NCBI RefSeq assembly: GCF_033807535.1
Contig: NZ_CP136856.1
Span: 454,001 to 518,000 of the forward strand
DNA: 64,000 bases
Origin: Oceanisphaera sp. IT1-181
GTDB lineage: Bacteria; Pseudomonadota; Gammaproteobacteria; Enterobacterales; Aeromonadaceae
Direction of reading: 5' to 3'
Shown: positions 42,548 to 51,320 of the stretch, piece by piece
How the letters are laid out: each line of letters begins with the position of its first letter
Numbering within the stretch: position 1 is the stretch's first letter
The notes under the pieces: generated by a model
What the model saw: only the letters and a program-made list of their open reading frames with translations
What the model was told of the DNA's origin: nothing
Databases searched by the model: none
Program-made: the position numbers and the translations under genes

Positions 42548-43643
42548 GGTACATGAAATGAACAAATTTTTGAACAATGGTTATCACAAGATCTTTACTC
42601 GTTGGTCGGTTTCTATCTTGCTGCTGGCAACATTCAACATATATGTACCACCTGTGTCGGCCGATAGCTCTTCTCCGTTACTAGCAGCTTACTATGACAA
42701 TTTTCTCGCTATATGCGGAGCCAAGGTATACGCATGGAGTGACTTTAATGCGCCACGGGAGAGCTTTTCAGGAGTTATCCAGGTCGGTGTGGGTAAACGA
42801 AATCGATATGCACTTACAGATCAAAACAAGCTACTTGCCTGGGAAGAAGATCCAACGAAAAGCAAAATTTTGATGGAGAATGTTAAATCTTTTTACGCAG
42901 GGAAATCGGGATTATTTGTGATTCGCAATGATGACTCTTTGTGGAACATTCAGACTAAAGACCTGCTAGGTTTTGGTGAAAATCTTTCTATGGACTCTCT
43001 ACCTATTGCCAGCAACGTTATTACAGCGTCCATAGGAGATAGTGCCAATTATTATGTTACTCGAGGAGGGGCTTTGTTCGTGCAAGGTTTGGCACACCGA
43101 GGGCAGTATGGTGATGGTAAGCTCACTTCAACAGATTACTACATCCAAACCTCAGAAAATGCGGTTCAGGTTGCATCACATACTGGACACGCTCTCGTTC
43201 TAAAGCAAGACGGTAGTGTTTGGGGAACTGGTGGTAATATCTATGGGCCTTTGGGCAATCACGGTTATGGTGATAAAGCCATTCAATGGGGGCGTATTAT
43301 GGATGGAGCCAACGCTATTGCCACAGGTAGCAGCCATTCGCTTGCGATAAGACCGGATGGCAGTCTCTGGATTTGGGGGCGCAATGAAAGTCTTGAGCCG
43401 AGAAAAGTAATGTCTGACGTCATCGCGGTGGCAGCAGGTAGCCGAAGTACCATTGCGCTAGCTAAAAACTCACTATGGCAATGGAACACTGGTGGAAACC
43501 CAAAAAGAATCATGAGTTGCAGATGATGTGCATTAATTGCTTACAGCCGTATAACAAGGCATTTAAAACGTAACTAAAATAGTGGGTTAGGTTTCGCTTC
43601 GCTACACATTATAACCCACTATTTTAGTCAGTTTAATGCGGCG
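42542..43643 (+). mobile_element. Integron gene cassette 2 (RCC1-repeat protein)
   Basis: Runs from the crossover point of attC 1 to that of attC 2; 1102 bp with one ORF in the usual orientation. Confidence 0.85.
42558..43526 (+). CDS. Secreted RCC1-repeat protein (integron cassette)
   Basis: 322 residues from ATG 42558, 16 bp after the cassette junction. A signal peptide (SVSILLLATFNIYVPPVSA) follows a charged N-terminus, so the protein should be exported. The mature part has RCC1/BLIP-II-like beta-propeller repeats: about six units with the pattern ..A.G..H.LAL..DGSVW.WG (for example ALVLKQDGSVWGTGGN, SLAIRPDGSLWIWGRN, GALFVQGLAHRGQYGDG). RCC1 propellers usually bind proteins; no enzymatic site is visible. 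The function in cassettes is unknown. Confidence 0.75.
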   Translation: MNKFLNNGYHKIFTRWSVSILLLATFNIYVPPVSADSSSPLLAAYYDNFLAICGAKVYAWSDFNAPRESFSGVIQVGVGKRNRYALTDQNKLLAWEEDPTKSKILMENVKSFYAGKSGLFVIRNDDSLWNIQTKDLLGFGENLSMDSLPIASNVITASIGDSANYYVTRGGALFVQGLAHRGQYGDGKLTSTDYYIQTSENAVQVASHTGHALVLKQDGSVWGTGGNIYGPLGNHGYGDKAIQWGRIMDGANAIATGSSHSLAIRPDGSLWIWGRNESLEPRKVMSDVIAVAAGSRSTIALAKNSLWQWNTGGNPKRIMSCR

Positions 43644-43649
43644 TTATAA
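43549..43649. other. attC recombination site 2 (101 bp)
   Basis: Outer boxes GTATAAC (43549-43555) and GTTATAA (43643-43649); inner arms GGCATTTAAAAC / CAGTTTAATGCGGC; and a long almost perfect stem ACTAAAATAGTGGGTTA / TAACCCACTATTTTAGT around a ~20-base loop. A textbook attC fold, different in length from attC 1. Confidence 0.9.
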
Positions 43650-43689
43650 GTCTTGAATGTATTTCGGTAGAAATGGAGTTGAAAATCTA

Positions 43690-43720
43690 AAGGCGTGCGA
43701 GTTAACACTATCACGCCTTA
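43690..43720. terminator. Hairpin between the cassette array and the DUF3597 gene
   Basis: AAGGCGTG / CACGCCTT stem with a 14-base loop and T-rich flanks on both sides; the most likely terminator of the minus-strand DUF3597 gene. Confidence 0.6.
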
Positions 43721-43783
43721 TTTATTTGTACTTTTAGTTACCAGTGACGTCTCTTCCACATGCTAACGCAAAGATCCGCAAGA

Positions 43784-44194
43784 TCAGTCCAATAGATCTT
43801 GGGGTACGTTACCGCCGTTGGCGGCGATGCGTGCCAGCACGGCTTTATGTAACCACGTATTCATCTTGGCGGAGTCTGCCATTAAATCTGCAGGGCAGCC
43901 GAGTTCGGTGGCGAGCTCTTTGCGTGCCGTTAAACTGCTGTCGATATCGAGCAGCTTTAATAGATCAACGATAGAGGTGCGCCAGTTTAACTTCTGCGAG
44001 TTGGCCGCCGCACGCTGTTCTAGCTGAGCAGTAACATCGACGGTTTGCACAGGAGCGGGAGCGGCCGATTCATGCGCAGGGGTTTCAACTGGGCTACCAG
44101 CGGTGGGCGTGTCAGTGGGTTTATCAGGAGCTGTTGTTGCAGCCTGAGCCTTGCCCATGCCGAGTTTCTCAAGAATGTTATTAAAAAATCCCAT
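43784..44194 (-). CDS. DUF3597 domain protein
   Basis: 136 residues. Begins GFFNNILEKLGMGKAQA, a conserved N-terminal segment, followed by a Pro/Ala/Thr-rich linker (about residues 20-60) and the DUF3597 domain (VDVTAQLEQRAAANSQKLNW, SIVDLLKLLDIDSSLTARKELA, MNTWLHKAVLARIAANGGNVPQ). Function is not known; relatives are often stress-associated and the protein resembles LysM-linked forms. ATG 44194 has AGGAG upstream; an earlier in-frame ATG is less likely. Confidence 0.87.
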   Translation of the reverse strand: MGFFNNILEKLGMGKAQAATTAPDKPTDTPTAGSPVETPAHESAAPAPVQTVDVTAQLEQRAAANSQKLNWRTSIVDLLKLLDIDSSLTARKELATELGCPADLMADSAKMNTWLHKAVLARIAANGGNVPQDLLD

Positions 44195-44389
44195 AGTGCT
44201 CTCCTTAATTGATGGGTTTTGGCACAAGCCAACCTAATTATTAATGTGACAGCAAAGGTGCGGCTTATTACCAACATTCAAGTGTAGTGTAAATAAACGC
44301 AGCCTCAGCTTACTAAGCGCTATGCCTAAAAAATGCGCGCTGCTCAGATGCACGTTATGGCTTTAATTTAAGATTTAGCAGTTATTCAC

Positions 44390-46459
44390 TCAATGAATAA
44401 CCAATCGCTTTAACCAATCGAGCAGGGCGGTGGGCAGGTTCTCTGGCCGTGGTAGTAGGGCGTAATGATGGGCACCAAAGATGCGCGGCAGGTAGCTGGG
44501 TGCTTGCCGGTCGATAGTCAGGCAGAAGGCGGAAATGCCCTGCTGGGTGGCCTCTACAACCGCTTGGCGCATGTCTTCTACGCCGTATTGGCCTTCGTAA
44601 TCATCTTTATCGTTGGGCTTGCCATCTGATAACAGCAGTAGCAAACGATGGCTGGCTGGCTGCTGCATCAATGACTGCGTAGCATGACGAATAGCGGCAC
44701 CGGCGCGGGTGTAGCGCTCGGGCTCTAAGGCACTGATGCGTAGCGCAATCTCGTTGCTGAACGGCTCTTTAAAGCCTTTTATCTCGCGTACCATCACCGT
44801 ATCTGGGCCTTCTCCAGAAAAGGCCTGCACGCAATAAGGCTCACCCATGCTTTGCAGCGCTATGCAGACCAGCAGCAGGGCTTCGCGCTCCACATCAATA
44901 ATGCGTTTATTGTCACTTACCCAACTGTCGGTAGAGCCACTCACGTCGATCAATAAGGTGATCGCCAGATCGCGATCCGCAGTGCGGCGCGTTTGATATA
45001 AGGCATCAGATAAGGCACCGCCGGCGCGAAAGTCTGCGTAGCTGTCGATCCAAGCATTAAGATCGATATCGTCGCCGTCTAATTGTTTGCGCCGAGTGAC
45101 GCGCTTGGCACTGAGTATCTCAAAGTTACGGCGGATTTGATTGAGCAAGGATCTATGTTGTTCTTGGATGTCGTCTACCCAGGCTTGGGTACCGAGTAGA
45201 TTCGGCAATACTCGCACCGTGGCACCGGGATCCCGATAGGCTTGGGCGCGAAAGTCCCATTCTGGATATTTGATGCCGCGGCCTTCACGTATCGCGCGCT
45301 TGAGTTGCATAGCGGTATTGGTATCCGGCGGATCGTCGGCGATCAGCACTTCTTTCGGCGTGCCAGGCGTAGAGACTAAGCGTGCTTCCGGTAAGTCTGA
45401 CAGCATGTCGCCAAAGTCATCGGCACTGGTGTCTTCATCTTTATCGGTAGGCCGGTTGAGGCCAAAAGGATCTTCGGCCTGCTGGTGTGGCTCATCAAGC
45501 TGAACCATCAACATGCCATCGTCACCTTTGTCCCCATCTTCATCTGCTACCGCTTCTCGTACTTCGGGCCGACGAGGTAGGTGACTGCTGCGCGGTGCCT
45601 TAGTGTCGGCGGCTTGCTTATTGCCATCTGCGTCTTCTGCATTCTTGGTACTGGCTTTAGCCGCATTGGGTGTGCGCAGCTCGCCGGTCCACCAGTCTTT
45701 TAATAGCGGCGAACCGCCCAAGAGTGACTCGTTTACTTTGGCATTTTCAGCTTGTGGTTTATTAGGCAGCAGCCGCAGGCTATGAATAAGCTCATTGGCG
45801 AGCCAACAAGACTGCGCAGACTGTTTACTCAATGGAATGACGGAGTCGGTGATTGAGCTTGCGAGTAACTGTCGTAACCACAGTTCTAACGGTTGGCGTG
45901 CTTTAGAAAAGCTCTGCAGCGGCGGGCGGCTTTGCAGCGCATGTTTTCGCAGGTGCATAACAGCATCGTGCATGCCGGGCAGTTGGCGAATGAGCTCGGC
46001 ATCGGTCGCCCAAGCTTCCAACAACAAATACACGTCTTGTTGTAACGCCGAATCTAGCGCTTGTGGCGGCTTAGCACTGCCACGCACGGCGCGCAGTGCT
46101 TGTTGCAAGGCCATCACCCGATACAGCTCGTTGCCGTGATCAATATCAGAGATGCGAGAATCAGCGGGCAACCACAGATAACTGCCATTGGTAGCGGGCA
46201 GCGCCTGTTGTAACCAAGGTGCTTGTACCCGACCAAATAGGCGGGACAAAAAAGTAGGGTGTGCCGGATGCTGAGCAATGCGCAGTGGATAACTGTGGCC
46301 GGTAATGGCAGTGATCAGTAAGTCTAAACGCGGTGCCACATCGGCTAATAGGGCAGTGGGCGGCCCCACCGGCAAGGGCCGGTAGCGCCGCCACATTCTG
46401 CGGGTATAAATGGTGGCGTGACGCGCCGCATCGCTAAGCAGATCTTCGGGTTCTGCCAT
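44390..46459 (-). CDS. norD: Nitric oxide reductase activation protein NorD
   Basis: 689 residues. NorD is a cytoplasmic VWA-domain partner of NorQ needed to assemble an active NorCB complex (metal insertion into the catalytic site). The C-terminal von Willebrand A domain has the MIDAS motif LLIDVSGSTDSW (D-x-S-x-S), and later TRAGAAIRHATQSL and LLLLSDGKPNDKDDYEGQYG. The central part is acidic and low-complexity. ATG 46459 follows the norQ stop directly (TAATATGG); a TTG 21 bases earlier is rejected. Confidence 0.93.
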   Translation of the reverse strand: MAEPEDLLSDAARHATIYTRRMWRRYRPLPVGPPTALLADVAPRLDLLITAITGHSYPLRIAQHPAHPTFLSRLFGRVQAPWLQQALPATNGSYLWLPADSRISDIDHGNELYRVMALQQALRAVRGSAKPPQALDSALQQDVYLLLEAWATDAELIRQLPGMHDAVMHLRKHALQSRPPLQSFSKARQPLELWLRQLLASSITDSVIPLSKQSAQSCWLANELIHSLRLLPNKPQAENAKVNESLLGGSPLLKDWWTGELRTPNAAKASTKNAEDADGNKQAADTKAPRSSHLPRRPEVREAVADEDGDKGDDGMLMVQLDEPHQQAEDPFGLNRPTDKDEDTSADDFGDMLSDLPEARLVSTPGTPKEVLIADDPPDTNTAMQLKRAIREGRGIKYPEWDFRAQAYRDPGATVRVLPNLLGTQAWVDDIQEQHRSLLNQIRRNFEILSAKRVTRRKQLDGDDIDLNAWIDSYADFRAGGALSDALYQTRRTADRDLAITLLIDVSGSTDSWVSDNKRIIDVEREALLLVCIALQSMGEPYCVQAFSGEGPDTVMVREIKGFKEPFSNEIALRISALEPERYTRAGAAIRHATQSLMQQPASHRLLLLLSDGKPNDKDDYEGQYGVEDMRQAVVEATQQGISAFCLTIDRQAPSYLPRIFGAHHYALLPRPENLPTALLDWLKRLVIH

Positions 46460-46460
46460 A

Positions 46461-47279
46461 TTAGATGAAGGTGCCGTCAACCAGATCGCGAAGAGCGGCG
46501 ATCATCGACGGTTCATCAGATAAGGGTGAAACAATGGCGGCGTAGCAAGCTTCACGCAGCCCAATACCACAGGCCGACAAAGTGGCAGCGGCAATCAGTA
46601 AGCGGGTGCTGGGTACTTCTGCTAAGCCTCTATCTTTAAGTTGGCGAATTCGCTCGGCCAGTGCCACCAGTCCGGTGGCAGTGGCATGATCGACGCCGCT
46701 TTCGTGGCGCACAATCACGGCTTCGTGTTCGGGAGCGGGAAAGTCCAAGTCCATGGCCACGAAGCGCTGGCGAGTACTGGGTTTAAGATCTTTAAGCATG
46801 CGTTGATAACCGGGGTTATAAGACACCACCAGTTGAAAGCCGGGCGCAGCCTGCAGATTTTCGCCTGTTTTATCGATCGGTAAAATGCGTCTGTGATCGG
46901 TGAGTGCGTGTAGCACCACTACCGTATCTTGGCGCGCCTCTACTACTTCATCCAGATAACAGATGGCCCCTTCGCGGACGGCCCGCGTTAAAGGACCGTC
47001 TTGCCAGACGGTGCCATCATGTTGAATAAGGTAGCGGCCAATTAAATCACTGGCCGCTAAGTCGTCATGACAGGCAATGGTAATTAACGGGCGTTGTAAG
47101 CGCCACGCCATATGCTCCACAAATCGAGTTTTACCACAGCCAGTGGGGCCCTTGAGCATCACCGCCAGATTGCGCGCGTGGCATTGCTCAAACAGCGATA
47201 CCTCGTTGCCTGCCGGCTGATACCAAGGCTCAGTGGTTGGCACCGGTGCCAGCTGGCGTAAGTCTTGAGTGATGCCCAT
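46461..47279 (-). CDS. norQ: Nitric oxide reductase activation ATPase NorQ (MoxR-type AAA+)
   Basis: 272 residues. AAA+ ATPase of the CbbQ/NirQ/NorQ group. Walker A GPTGCGKTRF, Walker B AICYLDEVVEAR, sensor-1 region LVVSYNPGYQ, and the C-terminal CbbQ domain (LVALAERIRQLKDRGLAEVP, STRLLIAAATL). Works with NorD as an ATPase-VWA pair. ATG 47279 lies immediately after the norB stop. Confidence 0.95.
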   Translation of the reverse strand: MGITQDLRQLAPVPTTEPWYQPAGNEVSLFEQCHARNLAVMLKGPTGCGKTRFVEHMAWRLQRPLITIACHDDLAASDLIGRYLIQHDGTVWQDGPLTRAVREGAICYLDEVVEARQDTVVVLHALTDHRRILPIDKTGENLQAAPGFQLVVSYNPGYQRMLKDLKPSTRQRFVAMDLDFPAPEHEAVIVRHESGVDHATATGLVALAERIRQLKDRGLAEVPSTRLLIAAATLSACGIGLREACYAAIVSPLSDEPSMIAALRDLVDGTFI

Positions 47280-47280
47280 G

Positions 47281-48729
47281 TTAAAGCCTGCGCTTAGGGC
47301 TACTCGGGGCTTGGACCGAGGCATGCGTTGGAGTTTGAGCTGAAGTTGGAATCGGAGCTTCGGCTTGCTCTTCAAACACATCGTAAGCTGGGTCTACTTC
47401 GGTCACTTCAAAGCGCGGGCGGCGGCGGAAGAAGTCATAGATAAATAAGCCCACACCCAGCGTGAATAAGGTGGCGGAGGCAATCAGCATAATAAAGTGC
47501 ACTTGGATTTTCAGCTGTGCATCCAAGTAGCCCATGCCCATAATGCGCTCCAGATAGACTTGGCCGATGCCGGCGGTGGCAAACGACAGCGTCATGCCAA
47601 ACATACCGCCCAGCTGCAGCCAAAATGACCAGTAACCAATGGAATTATTTTGATTTTTGCGACTGTGCGTCAGTGAAGGCAGGGCATAAGTGATCACGGC
47701 CATGACTATCATGGCGTAAGCACCGTAGAAGGCCGCATGACCGTGCATGGCGGTGATCAGCGTGCCGTGAGTCCATTTATTTACGCTCGGCCAAGTATGA
47801 GCAAGACCCAGCAAACCGGCGCCAAACAGTGTAAAAATGGCACTGCCCAAAGTCCAATGCAGCGCTAAGTTATTAGGATGCGATAGGCCTGAGCGGCGCA
47901 GGGCGCCATAGGCATACATGGCCATCCCCACGATGGCCAGCGGCTCCAGCGCACTAAAGAAACCACCAATGGGTAACCAATAATAAGGTACACCCACCCA
48001 ATAATAGTGGTGCGCCGTGCCCACGATACCGGCCAGAAATACTAAGCCGACAATGATATACAGCCATTTTTCCATCACTTCTCGGTCGGCGCCAGACAAG
48101 CGGATCAGCAGATAAGCCAGAAAACTACCCATGATCATCATCCACACGCCTTCTACCCACAGGTGAATGGTCCACCAGCGATAGAAGATAGAGATGGTGT
48201 AGTTATCGTATTCGAGTAAGGCGGGGAAGAAGAGTACCGCGGTACTGACCAAACCCAGCACCAGTACGCCTTCTGTGGTGGTGAAGCGGCCAGATTTTTT
48301 GATGGTCATGCTAATGTTATACAAAAATATCAGCATGCAGATAACGATAACAATCTTGTGCGGCAAGGGTTGTTCCAGCAACTTATTGCCAGTGCCGTAG
48401 CGAAACAGATAACCGATAACGGCGGCGACACCCATTAGCGTCCACAGCACCAGTTGAATGTAGGCCAGCTTAACGCTGTGCAACTCGGTGCGTGATTCAT
48501 CGGGGACGATCCAATAGGTGGCGCCCATAAAGCCGGTTAATACCCACACTATCAATAAGTTGGTGTGGATAACCTTAGTCACGTCAAAGGGCAGTATATA
48601 AAGTAAGGGATCCGGACCTAAATACTTGGTGGCCGACAGCAAGCCAAACACCAGCTGCAAACCGAATAACACCATGGCCACGGCAAAGTACCAATAGGCA
48701 ACCGACTGGGACTTATAGCGCATTATCAT
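47281..48729 (-). CDS. norB: Nitric oxide reductase subunit B (catalytic, cNOR type)
   Basis: 482 residues with about 12 membrane helices. It reduces NO to N2O at a heme b3/FeB site. Heme and metal ligands are visible: His55 (IHTNLL), His190 (WTIHLWVEG) with Glu194, His241/His242 (GTAHHYYW), His330 and His332 (MHGHAAFYG). There is no N-terminal quinol-oxidising extension, so it is the cytochrome c-dependent type. The ~30-residue C-terminal tail (Pro/Thr/Ala-rich after VDPAYDVFEEQAE) is extra. Alternative start MRYKS two codons later. Confidence 0.96.
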   Translation of the reverse strand: MIMRYKSQSVAYWYFAVAMVLFGLQLVFGLLSATKYLGPDPLLYILPFDVTKVIHTNLLIVWVLTGFMGATYWIVPDESRTELHSVKLAYIQLVLWTLMGVAAVIGYLFRYGTGNKLLEQPLPHKIVIVICMLIFLYNISMTIKKSGRFTTTEGVLVLGLVSTAVLFFPALLEYDNYTISIFYRWWTIHLWVEGVWMMIMGSFLAYLLIRLSGADREVMEKWLYIIVGLVFLAGIVGTAHHYYWVGVPYYWLPIGGFFSALEPLAIVGMAMYAYGALRRSGLSHPNNLALHWTLGSAIFTLFGAGLLGLAHTWPSVNKWTHGTLITAMHGHAAFYGAYAMIVMAVITYALPSLTHSRKNQNNSIGYWSFWLQLGGMFGMTLSFATAGIGQVYLERIMGMGYLDAQLKIQVHFIMLIASATLFTLGVGLFIYDFFRRRPRFEVTEVDPAYDVFEEQAEAPIPTSAQTPTHASVQAPSSPKRRL

Positions 48730-48770
48730 TCTCCTTATTCACGTTTCCGCTTGTGCGGCAGTCGCGAGCA

Positions 48771-49604
48771 TTATTTTAGAGTAGCGAGAAACGCAACTAG
48801 CTGGTCAACTTGTTCGGCCGTTAGGCTGTCCGCATAACCGATTGGCATAAAAGAAGTGCCGCCTGCCGAATACATAGCACCCGGCACTAAGTGCGCAGAA
48901 GGCTGAACAATAGACTCATGCAGATAAGCCTCTACATCTTTTGCTTCACCCTGATACTCATCGCTTGCGAGTAGCTGTTCGGTGCGCGTCACTATGCCCG
49001 CCAAGCTGGGGCCGGCGCCGTCTGCACCCGGTGTTAAGGAATGACAAGCCTTACAGGTGGGGACTGCAGTAGAAAATAGTTGTTCGCCTAAGGCGCGTGG
49101 ATCACTGCCGCTGCCTGCCGTAGTAGCCGAGGCTTCAGTGCCGCTCGGGCCTGCACTTGCGGCTTGGCTAAAGCCACCGGTCACTAAAATTGGCCTTGGC
49201 GGCCAGTCTTGATTATCTACTTCACTTACCCAGCCTAAAAAGGTGACCAGATCGACGATTTCTTTTTCGCTAAGATCTTGTTTGGGCATTAGGCGGCGAT
49301 GCTTGTTCTCGTCGTAAAATTTTGAAGGATCTCGCATATAGGCATGCAAATAAGCCTCACCTCTGTGCTGAGTAATCTTGGTGAGATCGGGCGCGTAATA
49401 AGCCCCTTCACCAAATAAGGTATGGCAGTTAATGCAATTGTATTTGTGCCACACGTCTTTACCGTGGATCACTTCTGGTGTGATCTTATCGGCGTTGGTG
49501 AGTGTGGGAAACTGGCGGTGGCTGTCCAATGTCATACCCAAAAACAAGATGGCAGCAAAGGCGGTAGAACCAATTGCGAACAGCCTAGCTTGTCTATTGT
49601 TCAT
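48771..49604 (-). CDS. norC: Nitric oxide reductase subunit C fused to a second cytochrome c domain
   Basis: 277 residues; normal NorC is about 145-150. The first half is a standard NorC: a membrane anchor (LFAIGSTAFAAILFLGMTL), heme c motif Cys57-x2-Cys60-His61 (YNCINCHTLFGEGAYYAPDL), Met ligand in LMPKQDLSEKE, and the ending WPPRPILV. A Gly/Ser/Ala-rich linker (about 144-168) then leads to a second c-type domain with Cys184-x2-Cys187-His188 (TCKACHSLTPG) and Met253 (SFMPIGY). The extra domain may act as a tethered electron donor. Upstream of norB by 41 bp. Confidence 0.94.
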   Translation of the reverse strand: MNNRQARLFAIGSTAFAAILFLGMTLDSHRQFPTLTNADKITPEVIHGKDVWHKYNCINCHTLFGEGAYYAPDLTKITQHRGEAYLHAYMRDPSKFYDENKHRRLMPKQDLSEKEIVDLVTFLGWVSEVDNQDWPPRPILVTGGFSQAASAGPSGTEASATTAGSGSDPRALGEQLFSTAVPTCKACHSLTPGADGAGPSLAGIVTRTEQLLASDEYQGEAKDVEAYLHESIVQPSAHLVPGAMYSAGGTSFMPIGYADSLTAEQVDQLVAFLATLK

Positions 49605-49618
49605 AATGGCGCCTCATC

Positions 49619-49744
49619 CTAGACGTTGATCCCAGTCCAGTGCAGGACTGTCATGGTGAACGCATAAAGCACTGCGACCAGCATCAAGCCGAGCACGACA
49701 AAACTCGCGATGCGTATGGGTTTATAGAACTTATTAGGTTGCAT
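49619..49744 (-). CDS. 41-residue single-helix membrane protein upstream of norC
   Basis: ORF too small for a standard gene finder: starts MQPNKFYKPIRIASFVVLGL, followed by a hydrophobic helix (about residues 13-32) and a short end (VLHWTGINV). Ribosome-binding site GGGAGAAAGCTGA precedes ATG 49744 and norC starts only 14 bp after the stop, so it is the first gene of the nor operon. It may be a small accessory subunit of NOR, comparable in layout to CcoQ-like peptides; I did not recognise a named family. Confidence 0.65.
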   Translation of the reverse strand: MQPNKFYKPIRIASFVVLGLMLVAVLYAFTMTVLHWTGINV

Positions 49745-49767
49745 TCAGCTTTCTCCCTAAAGGTTTA

Positions 49768-49791
49768 TCATGCACTGCTAATATGCTGATT
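49768..49791 (-). promoter_or_regulatory. Possible nitrosative-stress operator upstream of the nor operon
   Basis: ATCATGCA (from 49768) and TGCTGAT (to 49791) form an imperfect inverted repeat with a short A+T centre, about 25-50 bp upstream of the first start codon and overlapping a possible -10 box. It is loosely like NsrR sites (two ATGCAT-type half-sites). No clear FNR box (TTGAT-N4-ATCAA) or NorR site (GTCA-N3-TGAC) was found here. Confidence 0.3.
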
Positions 49792-50108
49792 TCACTGCAC
49801 AATAACTTAAGGTAGGAAACATTTTGCAGGCTCGCCAGTACTAAGAACCGGCTAATAGGCAGGCGAACATCATAATATGAGTTTCAAAAGCAAGATAAGC
49901 CTAGTGCTGGCGCGAGACACCTGACTGTTAGCGGGCTACAAGATATTAATTTTTAGAGGCTGTTTTGAAGAACGAATACCCTTGCTGAATTTTTTGCTGT
50001 GGCGTTTGCGTGTAGAGAACTGGCTGGAAATAAAACGGTGTGGCGATTTATATTCCAGCTCGCGAGCACAAAAGTTAACTGGGTTATTGATGCGTGATTT
50101 AAGTGCGC
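49792..50108. other. Gap upstream of the nor operon
   Basis: Presumably holds the nor promoter. Nothing else could be assigned; a 62-codon minus-strand frame (49936-50124) overlaps the end of the phosphoesterase gene but has no recognisable features. Confidence 0.4.
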
Positions 50109-51050
50109 TTAGCGCTCCACCCACACTAGGTGATCGGCAGTGAGCTCGCTTTCACCGCTCCATTGATAGGCACATAACTTGGGGCTGGGGATATTCTTGG
50201 CCGCAATACTCCAATCCAGGCAGGCGATATGCTTATTAATTAAATCTGGGGTGCCGTTCATCCAATAATGACCAATAAACAATGGCTTATCGCCATCATA
50301 GCCCGCTTGTAAATGGGGTGGCACAGGCTCATGGGGAATTTTCGAAATCACATCGCTGGGCACCATGGCTAAATCGCGATAGGTAATATGATTGCCCGAA
50401 AGCCACCAGCTAGTACGAGTACGTTTGCGTACATGGCCATAATTATCGGTAAACTCAACGCCTGCCGGCAGGGCAATTTCCATCCCTTTAAGAATGGTTT
50501 CCAGCGCTTCAAAGGCGGCACTGCCGTCACGGCAGAGTTCAGGCCAAGCGCTTTCTAGCACTATTGCGTGTTCGTTTAAGTAGGGAGCTAAGGTGGTGAG
50601 ATATTCCTGATGCCAACAAGCATGCACCACTCGTAGGCCGGGCAAGTCTAAATACAGCGGCAGCTGTTTAAACCAAGCAATGGCTGCCTGATGAGCAACC
50701 GAGCCCTCGCGAATTTGATTTAAAAAGGCCTCATGCTGGTTAAAGTTGTTCTTGGTGTGCGTTCTTAAGAACTGGCCCGGCTGTTCTTTATCGGGGGTCG
50801 CCCAAGCGATGGCATTAAATTCGTGGTTACCCATTACCGCTAAGGCATGATTATTATCGACCATGGTTTTGGCAATAGTAATGGTTTTCACTTGTTCGGG
50901 GCCGCGGTCCACAAAGTCACCTAAAAAGATCACTTTACGCTCATCGTGTTGCCAACCGTCGGCTTTTTCTTCATAGCCGAGTTTGGTTAACAAGCGCTCC
51001 AGCGCGGTGGCATAACCGTGAATATCACCGATAATGTCAAACATATTCAT
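50109..51050 (-). CDS. Calcineurin-like metallophosphoesterase (ApaH/PrpE-type)
   Basis: 313 residues. The two-metal phosphoesterase motifs are in order: FDIIGDIHGYATALERLL (Asp, His), VIFLGDFVDRGPEQV (GDxxDRG), AVMGNHEFNAI (GNHE), VVHACWHQEY and FIGHYWMNG (the last His ligands). These belong to the diadenosine-tetraphosphatase/serine-threonine phosphatase superfamily; the exact substrate is unknown. Two start codons are possible, 51050 and 51044; AAGGAT lies upstream and spacing favours the second (MFDIIGDIHG). Confidence 0.88.
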   Translation of the reverse strand: MNMFDIIGDIHGYATALERLLTKLGYEEKADGWQHDERKVIFLGDFVDRGPEQVKTITIAKTMVDNNHALAVMGNHEFNAIAWATPDKEQPGQFLRTHTKNNFNQHEAFLNQIREGSVAHQAAIAWFKQLPLYLDLPGLRVVHACWHQEYLTTLAPYLNEHAIVLESAWPELCRDGSAAFEALETILKGMEIALPAGVEFTDNYGHVRKRTRTSWWLSGNHITYRDLAMVPSDVISKIPHEPVPPHLQAGYDGDKPLFIGHYWMNGTPDLINKHIACLDWSIAAKNIPSPKLCAYQWSGESELTADHLVWVER

Positions 51051-51320
51051 ATCCTTGAAAGCGCCGATAAGGGAAACCAGTGACCGTGCCAGTAGATCTT
51101 ATCAACTTAATAGATCTAATCAAAACCAGCTAATTAAAGTACTTATACTAACAATTTTTCCGAGTAAGGATTCAAGCAAAACTTAGCAGCAGTTAGTTGG
51201 TTTTTTGCACCGCTGAAGGGTGCTAAGATACGCTCCATCAGTACTTCAAACAGCGGCCAAAAGCGAGCGTTTGGGGGAATGTTCAACGTAAGATACTTGG
51301 TAATCAGCTTGGTAAAATTA

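Noticed and set aside
42474..42557. Longer start for the RCC1-repeat protein inside attC 1
   Set aside because: The extension would translate recombination-site sequence and hide the signal peptide; ATG 42558 fits the cassette layout.
49936..50124. 62-codon minus-strand frame between the phosphoesterase and the nor operon
   Set aside because: It overlaps the end of the phosphoesterase gene, lacks a convincing ribosome-binding site and shows no domain or signal.
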